From: Phycisphaerales bacterium | Lineage (GTDB): Bacteria; Planctomycetota; Phycisphaerae; Phycisphaerales; Phycisphaeraceae | Assembly: GCA_012031455.1 (NCBI GenBank) | Contig: JAAUTM010000019.1 | Coordinates: 1-10,522 of the forward strand | Direction: 5' to 3' | Length of the DNA: 10,522 nt | Program-made: the position numbers and the translations under genes | The notes under the pieces: model-generated | What the model was told of the DNA's origin: nothing | What the model saw: only the letters and a program-made list of their open reading frames with translations | Database searches by the model: none | In this document: positions 1 to 7,489 of the stretch, piece after piece | Position numbering within the stretch: position 1 is the stretch's first letter | How the letters are laid out: every line of letters begins with the position of its first letter

Positions 1-9
1 CGACGGGAA

Positions 10-90
10 AGAAAAGGTGTCAGGAACCATATCTATTGAGGTTGAGCCTTAGGAATTATAAAGTATAAAGGTTCTGACACCTTTTCTTCT
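10..90. repeat. Inverted-repeat element, copy 1
   Basis: The left arm at 10-28 (core AAGGTGTCAGGAACC) pairs with the right arm at 70-88 (core GGTTCTGACACCTT). The right arm lacks one C compared with a perfect complement, near position 74. The arms enclose a loop of about 41 bases. The loop shares ATCTATT, AGCCTTA and AAGTATAAA blocks with copy 2, so the whole unit is repeated and not only the arms. The structure resembles REP-like palindromes or a very short non-autonomous element. No transposase gene is visible in this window, so mobility is inference. Confidence 0.85.
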
Positions 91-114
91 CCCGAGACCC
101 CCGCAATCTACCGA

Positions 115-162
115 GGAGTAAAAAAGGTGTCAGGGAGTAAAAAGGTGGGGAGTAACAAGGTG
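115..162. repeat. Three direct repeats of GGAGTAA(A/C)AAGGTG
   Basis: Three near-identical units start at 115, 134 and 149. The first and third continue into GTCAGG, so they look like partial left arms of the neighbouring inverted-repeat elements. The middle unit ends at GGTGG. The arrangement suggests local duplication and decay of the element's end. No coding potential was seen here. Confidence 0.75.
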
Positions 163-235
163 TCAGGAACCTTATCTATTTGGGATTAAGCCTTAAGAAT
201 CACTAAGTATAAAGGTTCCTGACACCTTTTCTTCT
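154..235. repeat. Inverted-repeat element, copy 2
   Basis: The arms at 157-173 (AAGGTGTCAGGAACCTT) and 212-228 are a perfect 17-bp inverted repeat separated by a 38-base loop. The loop keeps the ATCTATT, AGCCTTA and TAAGTATAAA blocks of copy 1 with several substitutions, so this is a diverged full copy. Its transcript would fold into a strong hairpin just downstream of the UroD-like gene. It may therefore protect or end that transcript, but no T-rich tail marks it as an intrinsic terminator. Confidence 0.88.
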
Positions 236-253
236 CTGACACCTTTTCTTCTC
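220..253. repeat. Tandem duplication of the element right end
   Basis: TGACACCTTTTCTTCTC occurs at 220-236 and again immediately at 237-253, a perfect 17-bp head-to-tail duplication. The first unit is the right arm of inverted-repeat copy 2 plus a CTTCTC tail that copy 1 also carries at about 84-90. The tail is therefore part of the element end. Confidence 0.85.
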
Positions 254-286
254 CTATGTGTTATTATTCTGAGTAATGGGTGATTC

Positions 287-1346
287 TCATAATCTCTTCT
301 GCCTGCTTTTAGTATTCACAGCATTAACCATAAGATATAATCCTTTTGTCCCGATTTCGCCAACGAGTCGCGATACACAATCCATGTTTCGCAAGCTAAT
401 CTGAAGCGACTTTCCTGCTGCGATTATTTTTTTTATACATGGGGTAGTATATCGGGTCGCCAGCATCCGGATTTCCTGCGCCTGGGACCCATTGGATGGC
501 ATCAAGAGCATTGATTGACAGGAGGATATCAAGATGAGGGACAGCATTGGGGCCATCAAGATGATAGAGTGTGTTATCCGCCCATTCGCATTGTTCAATG
601 AGCGCAGGAAGTACAAACCGGGAATACATTTCAGGGGAAAACATTGCCGATGCGTCGCATTGGGTTTTGATTGTTTTCCCAGGACCCCAGATGTTAAAAT
701 GACAGAATATGCTACTGCCATCCGAGAGTTGTATTAGCGAATGAATGCGATCGTATGCGTCAAAGTATGCTTGATTGATCTTCAAGACTGATTGTTCAAC
801 CCATTCTGGATTTTCAATCATATCCATAAGAAGCACCTGTGTGTCGCGAAGTGATGCAAGTATATCGATATTTTCAATCAGATCGGGACAGCCTGTGAAG
901 TAATTCCCATCTGAGACCGAAACAATTTCGCGGATAATCGATTCCTGGATGCGAAACCATCTGGCATTGGGATCGAATTCGAATGAATGATTGGCGGCGA
1001 TGTCGCTGATGCAGGGATTGAACCATACAGTCTCTTCACTGAATGAAGGTTCCGAACCAAGATAAAGTGCAAGTGACCCCGGTCCGATACTTGTTTTCGC
1101 CAAGGGAAGATTATCAACCGGAAAATCGAGATATGCCAGATAATGCCGAGCGTTCATCGCCCGGTATTTTGCGTTTACCCATTTTTCATCGGTCGAGGTA
1201 GGTATTTCCAAAGGTGGAACATCGGCATGCGGCACTGTCCGTTTTGTATGGTCTCCGAATAACTCAAGTACCATTCCTTCATGCTTCCACCATGACAGGA
1301 AATGTTGTTTTGTTGATTCCCAGTTGTATTTCCATAAAACGCTCAA
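287..1346 (-). CDS. UroD-superfamily protein (uroporphyrinogen decarboxylase-like), frameshifted near its C-terminus
   Basis: This looks like a distant uroporphyrinogen decarboxylase-fold protein of the kind common in Planctomycetota and relatives. Visible signals are the late HLDG block (about residue 262), DAIQWVPGAGNP (about 283-294) and a GTKG-containing C-terminal block. The heme-pathway RxPxWxMRQAG N-terminal signature is absent, as is the HxC zinc motif of corrinoid methyltransferases such as MtaA, so the substrate is unknown. The start is TTG at 1346: AAGGAG lies 6 bases upstream, and the alternative ATG at 1394 falls inside the predicted -10 box. The frame breaks in the 8-base run at 427-434. 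As written, it would end at about 396 with an unrelated tail. Removing one base restores 46 family-like residues and a 352-residue product ending at 287. Two sampled 60-base lines gave 37% and 48% G+C, below the efflux genes. Fold is fairly sure; function is not. Confidence 0.8.
427..434 (-). other. Frame lesion in an 8-base run (UroD-like gene)
   Basis: Eight A residues on the coding strand put the following codons out of frame. Seven would read MYKK then IIAAGKSLQ, which joins smoothly to the GTKG-containing C-terminus. The cause could be sequencing miscount, real slippage mutation or transcriptional slippage. Confidence 0.8.
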
Positions 1347-1358
1347 TGTGATCTCCTT
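1347..1358 (-). promoter_or_regulatory. Ribosome binding site that fixes a TTG start
   Basis: On the minus strand, AAGGAG (plus-strand 1353-1358) is followed by six bases and then TTG at 1346-1344. The strong match and ideal spacing favour this unusual start over the upstream ATG at 1394. Confidence 0.75.
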
Positions 1359-1389
1359 GTGAAGAAGTGCGAAAATACCACATATATGG

Positions 1390-1417
1390 AGCATACATTA
1401 AAATGACTTGTCGTCAA
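1390..1417 (-). promoter_or_regulatory. Sigma-70-type promoter for the UroD-like gene
   Basis: Reading the minus strand, TTGACG (1417-1412) and TATGCT (1395-1390) are separated by 16 bases. They match the consensus boxes at 5/6 and 4/6. Transcription would start near 1383, leaving a leader of roughly 37 bases before the TTG start. The intergenic gap to the end of the RND gene (1480) is 133 bases, so the gene probably has its own promoter. Confidence 0.5.
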
Positions 1418-1659
1418 TTTCTGCAGTTCAGAGTATCTCGGCATGGATAAAGGAATAGGCAAATCGGGTGCTAAGGCAATCAAGCCGGCATCGCTGGTCC
1501 GGTGGCTGGCTTGGGGCTGTGTTCACGCGAATGTCGCAGACCCAGCAGGTGTTGCAGATCATCAAAGTAGGAATAAGCCACGGGTGTCACCAGCAGGGTC
1601 AGCAGCAGCGAAAGAGATTGCCCGCCAACGATGACGACTGCGATGGAGTAGCGTTCCTC

Positions 1660-1667
1660 AGCCCGGG
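1660..1667 (-). other. Frame lesion 3 in the RND gene
   Basis: After PLLLGTGP the frame meets TGA at 1658-1660. The next frame reads [19 protein letters not shown], then [11 protein letters not shown], the standard RND C-terminal transmembrane block, and runs to TGA at 1480. One extra or two missing bases in CCCGGGC explain the shift. Confidence 0.8.
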
Positions 1668-2320
1668 CCGGTGCCCAGAAGCAGGGGGGTCATCCCGGCT
1701 ACAAGGGTGAGGGTGGTCATGAGGATGGGTCGCAGGCGGTCACGATTGCCCTGGATGATGGCAGTGGCACGGTCGATGCCTTGCTCCCGCAGTTGATTGA
1801 TGTGGTCCACCTGCAAAATGGCGTTTTTCTTGACAACTCCAAAGAGCACGAGGATGCCCAGAGCAGAGTAGAGATTGAGCGTCCCGCCGGAGATATACAT
1901 CGCCAGGAGCGCAAAGGGTAAACACAATGGTAGTGACAATAGGATGGTCAGGGGATGGACCAGCGAGTCATACTGAGCGGCCAGGATCATATACATGAAG
2001 ATGATCGATAGCAGGAACGCCCAGAGAAACTCACGAAAAGTATTTTCGAGTTCGCGGCCTTTGCCTGTGATGGCGGTGGTATAGCCGGGGGGCAGGCCCA
2101 TTTCTAGTGCGGCATTATTAAGGGCGGCAATACGTTCACCTTGAGCGTAACCGGGAGCCACACCCGCACGTAGGTTGACCGAGCGCTGGCGATCCAGACG
2201 ATCGATTCGCGAAGGTGTCTGTCCGAATTCTATGGTGGCGAGGCTGGCCAGTTGAATCGGGTCGCCGCTGGTGCGGGGCAGGTACAGGCTTTCCAGAAGC
2301 CGGGGATTGTTGCGAAAATT

Positions 2321-2326
2321 TTCGTC
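2321..2326 (-). other. Frame lesion 2 in the RND gene
   Basis: After NEDYDVRLRLT the frame is lost at ACGAAAA. One added base (ACGGAAAAT, for example) gives TENFRNNPRLLESLYLPRT, which leads without a stop into the third segment. Confidence 0.8.
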
Positions 2327-2620
2327 AGTCGCAGCCTGACATCGTAATCCTCGTTGAGCGAGGGATCGCGGAAACGTGACACTTCCTGATCGCCGCCGAC
2401 CATGATGCGCAGGGCAGCCCCCAGATCGCTGGCATCCACCCCCAGGTCGGAGGCCCGGTCCCGGTCGATGCGTACACGCAGTTCGGGCTTGTTGAGTTTG
2501 AGAGTGGTGTCGGCATCGACGATACCGCCCATCGCATTGGCCCGGTCACGTAATCCCTCTGCAAGTGCGGAGAGTTTTTCAAGTTCAGGACCACGGATGA
2601 CAAGGTCGATATCGTAGTTT

Positions 2621-2624
2621 CCCC
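2621..2624 (-). other. Frame lesion 1 in the RND gene
   Basis: The coding strand reads FRIGG, then leaves frame at a GGGG run. Adding one G gives FRIGGGNYDIDLVIRGPEL, a typical RND porter segment. A base appears to be missing from the run. Confidence 0.8.
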
Positions 2625-4826
2625 GCCGATGCGGAAGGATTCGAAATTGCGGATACTCGCACGCACACCCGATGCTCCGCCAGACTTGCGCAGGGTGGAT
2701 CGGACACGGGACATCACATCGCGCTGGGTGTAGTTGTTTTGCCAGGCTTGCCAGGGCTTGCCAGCCAGTGTTTCACGCACCAGACGGCTGATGGAAAACC
2801 GACGATCAGCGTGAGGTGCAATACGCACATACATAAATCCAGAATTGGCAGACCCCAGAAAACCCCCGCCCACGTAGCTTTGCACCATCGTGACGCCGGG
2901 TGTGTTGGAGACATCGGCCTCAATCTGGAGCATCACCTTGTCCATCGCCGTGACGCTCATATTCTCCGGCCCGGTCAGGCGCACCTCGAACTCGGCTTCG
3001 TCCACATCGCTGGGCAGGTATTCCTGTGGCACCAGTCTGTAGAGCGGAATCGCGCTGAGCATCACTACCACAGCGATCAGTGCGACCACGGCTCGATAGC
3101 GCATGGAGAGATTGAGCAGCCAGGTGTAGCCACTGTCCAGATGGCGGTAGAAACCGGTGCGTGATGCGGCTGCATGATGATTCCCTTGGCCGTTACCCGG
3201 CATAGCGGATTTGAGCAGCCTGGAACACATCATCGGGGTCAGGGTGAATGACACCAGCAGACTCACCAAAACTGCAGCTGCTGCGGTGATGCCGAATTGA
3301 TATAAAAAACGCCCGCTGATGCTGGACATGAAACTTACAGGCACGAAGATCACAACCAGCGAAAGGGTAGTGGCAAGCACTGCCAGCGCGATCTCCGCAG
3401 TCCCTTGTCGTGCTGCTTCGAAGGGGGTGAGTTTCTTTTCCTCCACGAAACGGTAAACGTTTTCCAGCACCACAATCGCATCGTCAATCACAATGCCCAC
3501 CATCAATACCAAAGCCAGCATGGTCACCCCGTTGAGGGTGAAATCAAACGCCCACATGACCCCGAACGTCGCCAGCAGCGAGGTGGGAATCGCCACCCCT
3601 GCAATCACCGTCGAACGCCAGCTGCGCACAAACAGAAAGACCGTCAGACATGCGAGGATGCCCCCAGCCACCAGATGGAATTCAATTTCGTGCAAGGCTG
3701 CGTAAATAAAGGTGGACTGGTCACGGATCACATCAATCCGCACATCCGGCGGGAGCGCTTCCATGACATATTTCAAATTCTCCTTGACCGCTTCAATCAC
3801 TGCCACGGTGTTCGCCCCGGACTGACGCTGGACCTCCACCAGAACCGTCGGCTTGCCATCTAGCCGGGCCTCGCTGCGTCGTTCGGCGGCACCATCCTCC
3901 GCGTAGCCAACGTCACTCACCCGAATGGGCACACCATTGATCCGTGTGATGATCAGGTCGTTGAATCCATCTACGTCATTGATGCGGCCCACGGTGCGAA
4001 GCAACTGCTCCTCATACTGACCGGTCACATTGCCGCCCGACACATTGATGTTCTGCCTGGCGATGGCAGCCTGCACCGCCTGCACCGGCAGTTTGTATGC
4101 GGCCAACCGATCGGCATCGAGCCAGATGTTCATCGTTCGTGACCGATCACCCACAATGTTGATCGCACCTACTCCAGCCGACCGCTCCAGCCGAACCTTC
4201 ACAAGCTTGTCAGCCAATTCAGACAGCTCACGCTGCGTGCGGGGCCCGGAAAGTGCGAAGGTGATGACTGGCTGCGAATCATTATCGAACTTGCTGATGA
4301 CCGGCGGATTGGTGCCCGCTGGCAGATCCCTGAGCACGGTGGCCACGCGATCGCGAACATCCTGAGCAGCAGTGTCGATGTCACGTTCGAGCTTGAATGT
4401 CGCCACCACAATGGATCGGTTCTGGCCGGTGATGGAGCGAAGCTCGTCGATACCATCGACGGTGTTAACCACTTCCTCAATTTTTTGGGTGATCTCGGTT
4501 TCGACTTCCTCGGGTGTGCCGCCGGGCAGTGTGGTCTGTACCGAGACTCGGGGCAGGTCCACGGCCGGGAACCGATCGACCCCCAGATTGGTGAACGCAG
4601 CGATACCCACCACCACCATCGCCATGATAAGCATCACAGCAAAGACCGGGCGACGAATACACACTTCGGCAAGTTTCTGCATGATTGAACCCTGAAAGAT
4701 TAGTCCGGCTGATCACCGGGGGTGAGCCCCAGTTCCTGTTGTAGTTGCCCCACAGAGCGAAGCAGGCTGAGGTAGGCGACCTTGTAAATGAATTGCTGGG
4801 TGAGCAGGTCCAGCCTCGCCGCCAGC

Positions 4827-4832
4827 AATTAT
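4827..4832 (-). other. Frame lesion 4 in the OMF gene
   Basis: After LERLTAQD the frame leaves the protein at AATTG. Adding one base gives DNLLAARLDLLTQQFIYKVA and a clean run to TAA at 4700-4702. Confidence 0.78.
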
Positions 4833-5081
4833 CCTGCGCGGTAAGCCGTTCCAGATTCGTTGCCAGCCCAGCATCATAGGAGCCTTCAGCCTGGCGCAGC
4901 GCCAGCTCCGCAGCAGCGATGCGCCGATTCAGCTCCATCACCTGATCCCGTGCCGACTCAAACGACTGGTATGACCTTGTCAGATTGTCCGCAATGCCCC
5001 GCTTAACCTGTGAAACTGTCAGCGCTGCCTGACGCAGTCGCGACCAGGCCAGACGTACATCAGCTTCAATTCTGCCTGCGG

Positions 5082-5088
5082 AAAAAAA
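5082..5088 (-). other. Frame lesion 3 in the OMF gene
   Basis: Seven T residues follow RANLP. Six would read LPIFSAGRIEADVR, the conserved start of the second OMF repeat, so one base looks extra. Confidence 0.8.
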
Positions 5089-5580
5089 TCGGCAGGTTCG
5101 CACGCAGCACGCCGTTCCACTGATTCTCCGTGGTGTAGTTGTCCACCACCAGCAGATACTCCAGATTCAGCGTGACCGATGGGTAATACTGCCCGATCGC
5201 AAATTGAACATCATGCCTGGCTGCCTCCAACGCACGCTCAGCGGCAACGATATCCGGGCGATTCTCCAGTGCCTGATTCAACCACAAATCCAGCGTCGGA
5301 ATTGAACCGGATTCGGGTACAGCAAAGTCATCGACCAGTGGCCGTTGCGTCATCGGCACGCCGGTAAGCAGCGCCAGCGCCGATCGGCTGTTGCGGGCAT
5401 CGGCTTGAACTGCGATGAGCTGTACCCGTGTGGCCGCAGCCTGAGCCTGTGCCTGCGACACTTCCAGCGGACGGGCCAGACCGGCATTGAGCCTGGCGGT
5501 GATATCCTTGACCCGCTCGTCCTGCAGTGCCACGGTGTTTTGCAGCACGTCCACCGATTCTTCTCTGCGCAGCACTTCGT

Positions 5581-5585
5581 AAAAA
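5581..5585 (-). other. Frame lesion 2 in the OMF gene
   Basis: Five T residues follow LLDTVVI. Six would read LLDTVVIFYEVLRREES, a normal TolC-family helix, so one base looks missing. Confidence 0.78.
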
Positions 5586-5694
5586 TCACCACCGTATCCA
5601 GCAGCACCGAGGCCTGTATTTCACGCAGCAGTTCTGCCTTGGACTGGATCGTTGCATCGTTGCTCGCCAGCCCCGCATCTTTACGGAAGCCATC

Positions 5695-5700
5695 AAAAAA
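5695..5700 (-). other. Frame lesion 1 in the OMF gene
   Basis: Six T residues on the coding strand run into TGA just after YNVF. Five T residues would read YNVFDGFRKDA and continue through the next segment, so one base looks extra. Confidence 0.78.
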
Positions 5701-6079
5701 CGTTGTAGCCCAGTTCCACCCCGACATTCAGCTCATCACGCCCGCCTCCGGCTAGATCGCCCGAACGTCGGGTGTAGCTCGGTGCAAGGTCCAGCGTGGG
5801 CAGAAACTCCGCCACGGCTCGCTGCCGCTGAATAATGGCCTGTACATAATCTTCACCCGCCAGTCCCAATCGCTCATTGTTGTGGTTGGTCAGGCGAACA
5901 GCACTCGTGAGCGTGAGGGGGTCACTGTCATGGATGACAGTGTCATTTTCTTCCTGGGTGCCAAGGATGCGGCGATAGTGTTCCTGATCCTCGGCATAAT
6001 CGTGCTGACATCCCGCAGCGGTCCAGGCAATCACCAGCACACTCAGAATTTTGGTGATGAAGTGTCGGGGTGGATCCAT

Positions 6080-6157
6080 TTTCATGACCTCAGAGTTTAC
6101 GTGATCCACATGCATCAAGCTATGATTGAGAAAGAATTTCAGAGGAATGGAAACGAA
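6080..6157. promoter_or_regulatory. Divergent promoter region between OMF and adaptor genes
   Basis: This 78-base gap separates the starts of two divergent genes of one pump, so control signals for both must lie here or inside the coding starts. A TATGAT box at 6121-6126 could be a plus-strand -10, but the nearest -35 candidate (TTTACG at 6096) sits at a poor 19-base spacing. I see no clear operator palindrome, and no regulator gene is present in the window. Confidence 0.4.
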
Positions 6158-7434
6158 ATGCAGGATTACAACTTGATCAAACGCATCATTATCCTGGTGG
6201 TCCTTGGGGTCGGACTGGGAACCCACGCAGGCTGCGGCAAGAGTGCCGATCCCAAAACGCAGACGCGAGCGCAGCAAACCCTCACTGTTCGCACCGTCGA
6301 GGCTCAGGCTGTCGTTTCGCGGGAACGATCCGGGTCACCGGTTCATTGTTTGCTGATGATGAAGTGCTGATCTCAGCCAAAGTGGCGGGGCGGGTGGACA
6401 AGATCCATCACGACCTTGGCGACCGCGTTGAGCCAGATCAGTTGCTGGCTGAACTTGATCCGACGGATTATCAATTGGAGGTGGCCGAGCGCGAGCTTAC
6501 CGTGCAGGCGACCCTGGCGAAACTGGGTTTGAGCGAAATGCCTGATGCCTCGTTTGACCCTCAGGATGTGCCCACGGTCCGTCGGTCATCGTTGCAACTG
6601 GCCAACGCCTTTGCCCGGTACGAACGCTTACGCAAACTTTATGAACAGGTTCCGCCGCTCATCAGCGAGCAGGAATATCAGGATTCACAGACCGCCTACC
6701 AGGTTGCCAGCAGCGCTCATGAAGTGGAAATTATGGAGGCCAAGGCCCTGATCGCCGAGGCACGCACCCGACAGGCCGAGTACCATTCCGCGCGTCAGCG
6801 GCTGCGTGATACCAAAATCAATTCACCCACGGGCAACCCGCCCGACAACACCAGCCGTTTTGCGGTGGCAGCCCGCATGGTTTCCCCCGGCGAGTTCGTA
6901 GCCATTGCAACACCCATGTTCCGACTGATCGATGACAACCCGATCAAGATGCAGGCCATGGTCCCCGAGCGTCACATGGGACAGATCACCGATGACCTGC
7001 CCGCGATTGTGAATGTTCAGGCCTACCCCGAACCGTTTACCGGCCGGGTCAGCCGAGTCAGCCCTTCCATTGATTCTGCCAACCGCACCTTTCCCGTCGA
7101 GGTTCAGATTGCCAATGACGATGGTCGGCTTAAAGCCGGTGCCTTCGCCCAGGCCCGGATTGAACTGCCGACCAAGCGCTCAGCCGTGCAGGTGCCCAGC
7201 GATGCAGTCACCTCGTTTGCGGGGGTGAAACAAGGTTTTGTGGTGCGTGATGGGAAAGCCGTTGAGCTGCGCGTGCAATTGGGCGAGCGTTCGGAAGATG
7301 CCAGCATGGTGCAGGTGGTGGAGGGGCTGAGCACGGGTGAGCGCATCATACTTTCCCCGCCCGCCAATCTTGTGAGTGACACACCCGTTCAGGTTACCAA
7401 TCCAGAATCCAAATCACAGGCCAAAGGAAAGTAG
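6158..7434 (+). CDS. RND periplasmic adaptor (membrane fusion protein, HlyD/AcrA family), frameshifted once
   Basis: This is the adaptor that links the inner-membrane pump to the outer-membrane channel. ATG 6158 has AGAGGA upstream and opens a hydrophobic leader ending in THAGC, so the protein is likely lipid-anchored at Cys26 (His at -3 is unusual for a lipobox). One base is missing in the GGG run at 6321-6323; restoring it reads VVSRGTIRVTGSLFADDEVL and gives 425 residues. Further domains are the first lipoyl half with ISAKVAGRVDKIHHDLGDRV (about 72-91), a helical hairpin of Arg/Glu/Ala-rich coil (about 100-225), the second lipoyl half with VSPGEFVAIATPMFRLID, a beta-barrel with QAYPEPFTGRVSRVSPSID, and a membrane-proximal domain ending in a Lys/Ser tail. 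Segment NSPTGNPPDNTSRFAVAARM looks longer than the usual lipoyl linker. As written, an intact frame starts only at 6346. It is divergent from its partners. Confidence 0.87.
6321..6323 (+). other. Frame lesion in the adaptor gene
   Basis: The upstream frame runs to TGA about 45 bases later (6368-6370). A fourth G would read SRGTIRVTGSLFADDEV and join the main frame, so one base looks missing. Confidence 0.8.
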
Positions 7435-7489
7435 ATAGTTGATCCTGACAACTCAACCAACTCCATTTTCTACATCAGACAATACCTCA

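Larger units (their letters stand above)
1480..4682 (-). pseudogene. RND efflux pump, inner-membrane transporter (HAE1/AcrB type), frameshifted
   Basis: This is a proton-driven RND transporter and the engine of the tripartite pump. The start is ATG 4682, which opens an amphipathic segment and TM1. The first 687 residues are in one frame: porter-domain block PAVDLPRVSVQTTLPGGTP (39-57), TM2-TM6, and VGIVIDDAIVVLEN in TM4, whose Asp400/Asp401 match the proton-relay pair of AcrB. The C-terminal half carries the TM10 KKNAILQVDH block, matching the AcrB Lys940 region. Three frame lesions follow: one base missing at 2621-2624, one missing near 2321-2326, and one extra (or two missing) near 1660-1667. 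Restoring them gives about 1067-1068 residues, the normal family length, ending at TGA 1480-1482. Porter and transmembrane sequence is conserved on both sides of each lesion. Substrate cannot be told. It follows the OMF gene by 17 bp and is surely in its operon. As written it yields a 785-residue truncated product ending at 2325. Confidence 0.88.
4700..6079 (-). pseudogene. TolC-like outer-membrane efflux factor, frameshifted four times
   Basis: This is the outer-membrane channel subunit of the tripartite pump. From ATG 6079 the product begins with a positively charged, hydrophobic leader ending in TAAGC (lipobox-like, Cys24), so it is probably a lipid-anchored outer-membrane protein like the NodT/OprM group. 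The GAGG at about 8 bases favours 6079 over the in-frame ATG at 6085. Stitched across four lesions, it reads as a two-repeat TolC family protein: ELGYNVFDGFRKDA, then LRREESVDVLQNTVALQDER, TRVQLIAVQADARNSRSAL, LPIFSAGRIEADVRLAW, and finally YLSLLRSVGQLQQELGL. The rebuilt length is 459 residues, normal for the family, ending at TAA 4700-4702. Lesions lie at 5695-5700 (one extra), 5581-5585 (one missing), 5082-5088 (one extra) and about 4829-4832 (one missing), three of them in A/T runs. The net change is zero. It is the first gene of the operon with RND and divergent from the adaptor. Confidence 0.86.

Noticed and set aside
1..255. CRISPR array at the left end
   Set aside because: The repeats are inverted, diverged and unevenly spaced, with related loops and not unique spacers.
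1443..1710. Small plus-strand genes near the RND 3' end
   Set aside because: They lie antisense to the restored RND C-terminal transmembrane segment and show no ribosome binding site or family match.
2325..2620. A genuine alternative C-terminus for the RND protein
   Set aside because: The tail after residue 687 is Pro/Ser/Trp-rich out-of-frame sequence, while the adjacent frame carries normal RND porter sequence.
3405..3863. Plus-strand open frame of 152 codons opposite the RND gene
   Set aside because: It is His/Arg/Asn-rich, antisense to conserved transmembrane sequence, and has no family signal.
5882..6157. N-terminal extension of the adaptor frame upstream of 6158
   Set aside because: It overlaps the OMF start antisense, and the lipoprotein-type leader with a ribosome binding site begins at 6158.
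7435..7489. Bidirectional terminator between the convergent adaptor and oxidoreductase genes
   Set aside because: Only a very short stem (GTTG/CAAC) is visible, with no T run on either side.
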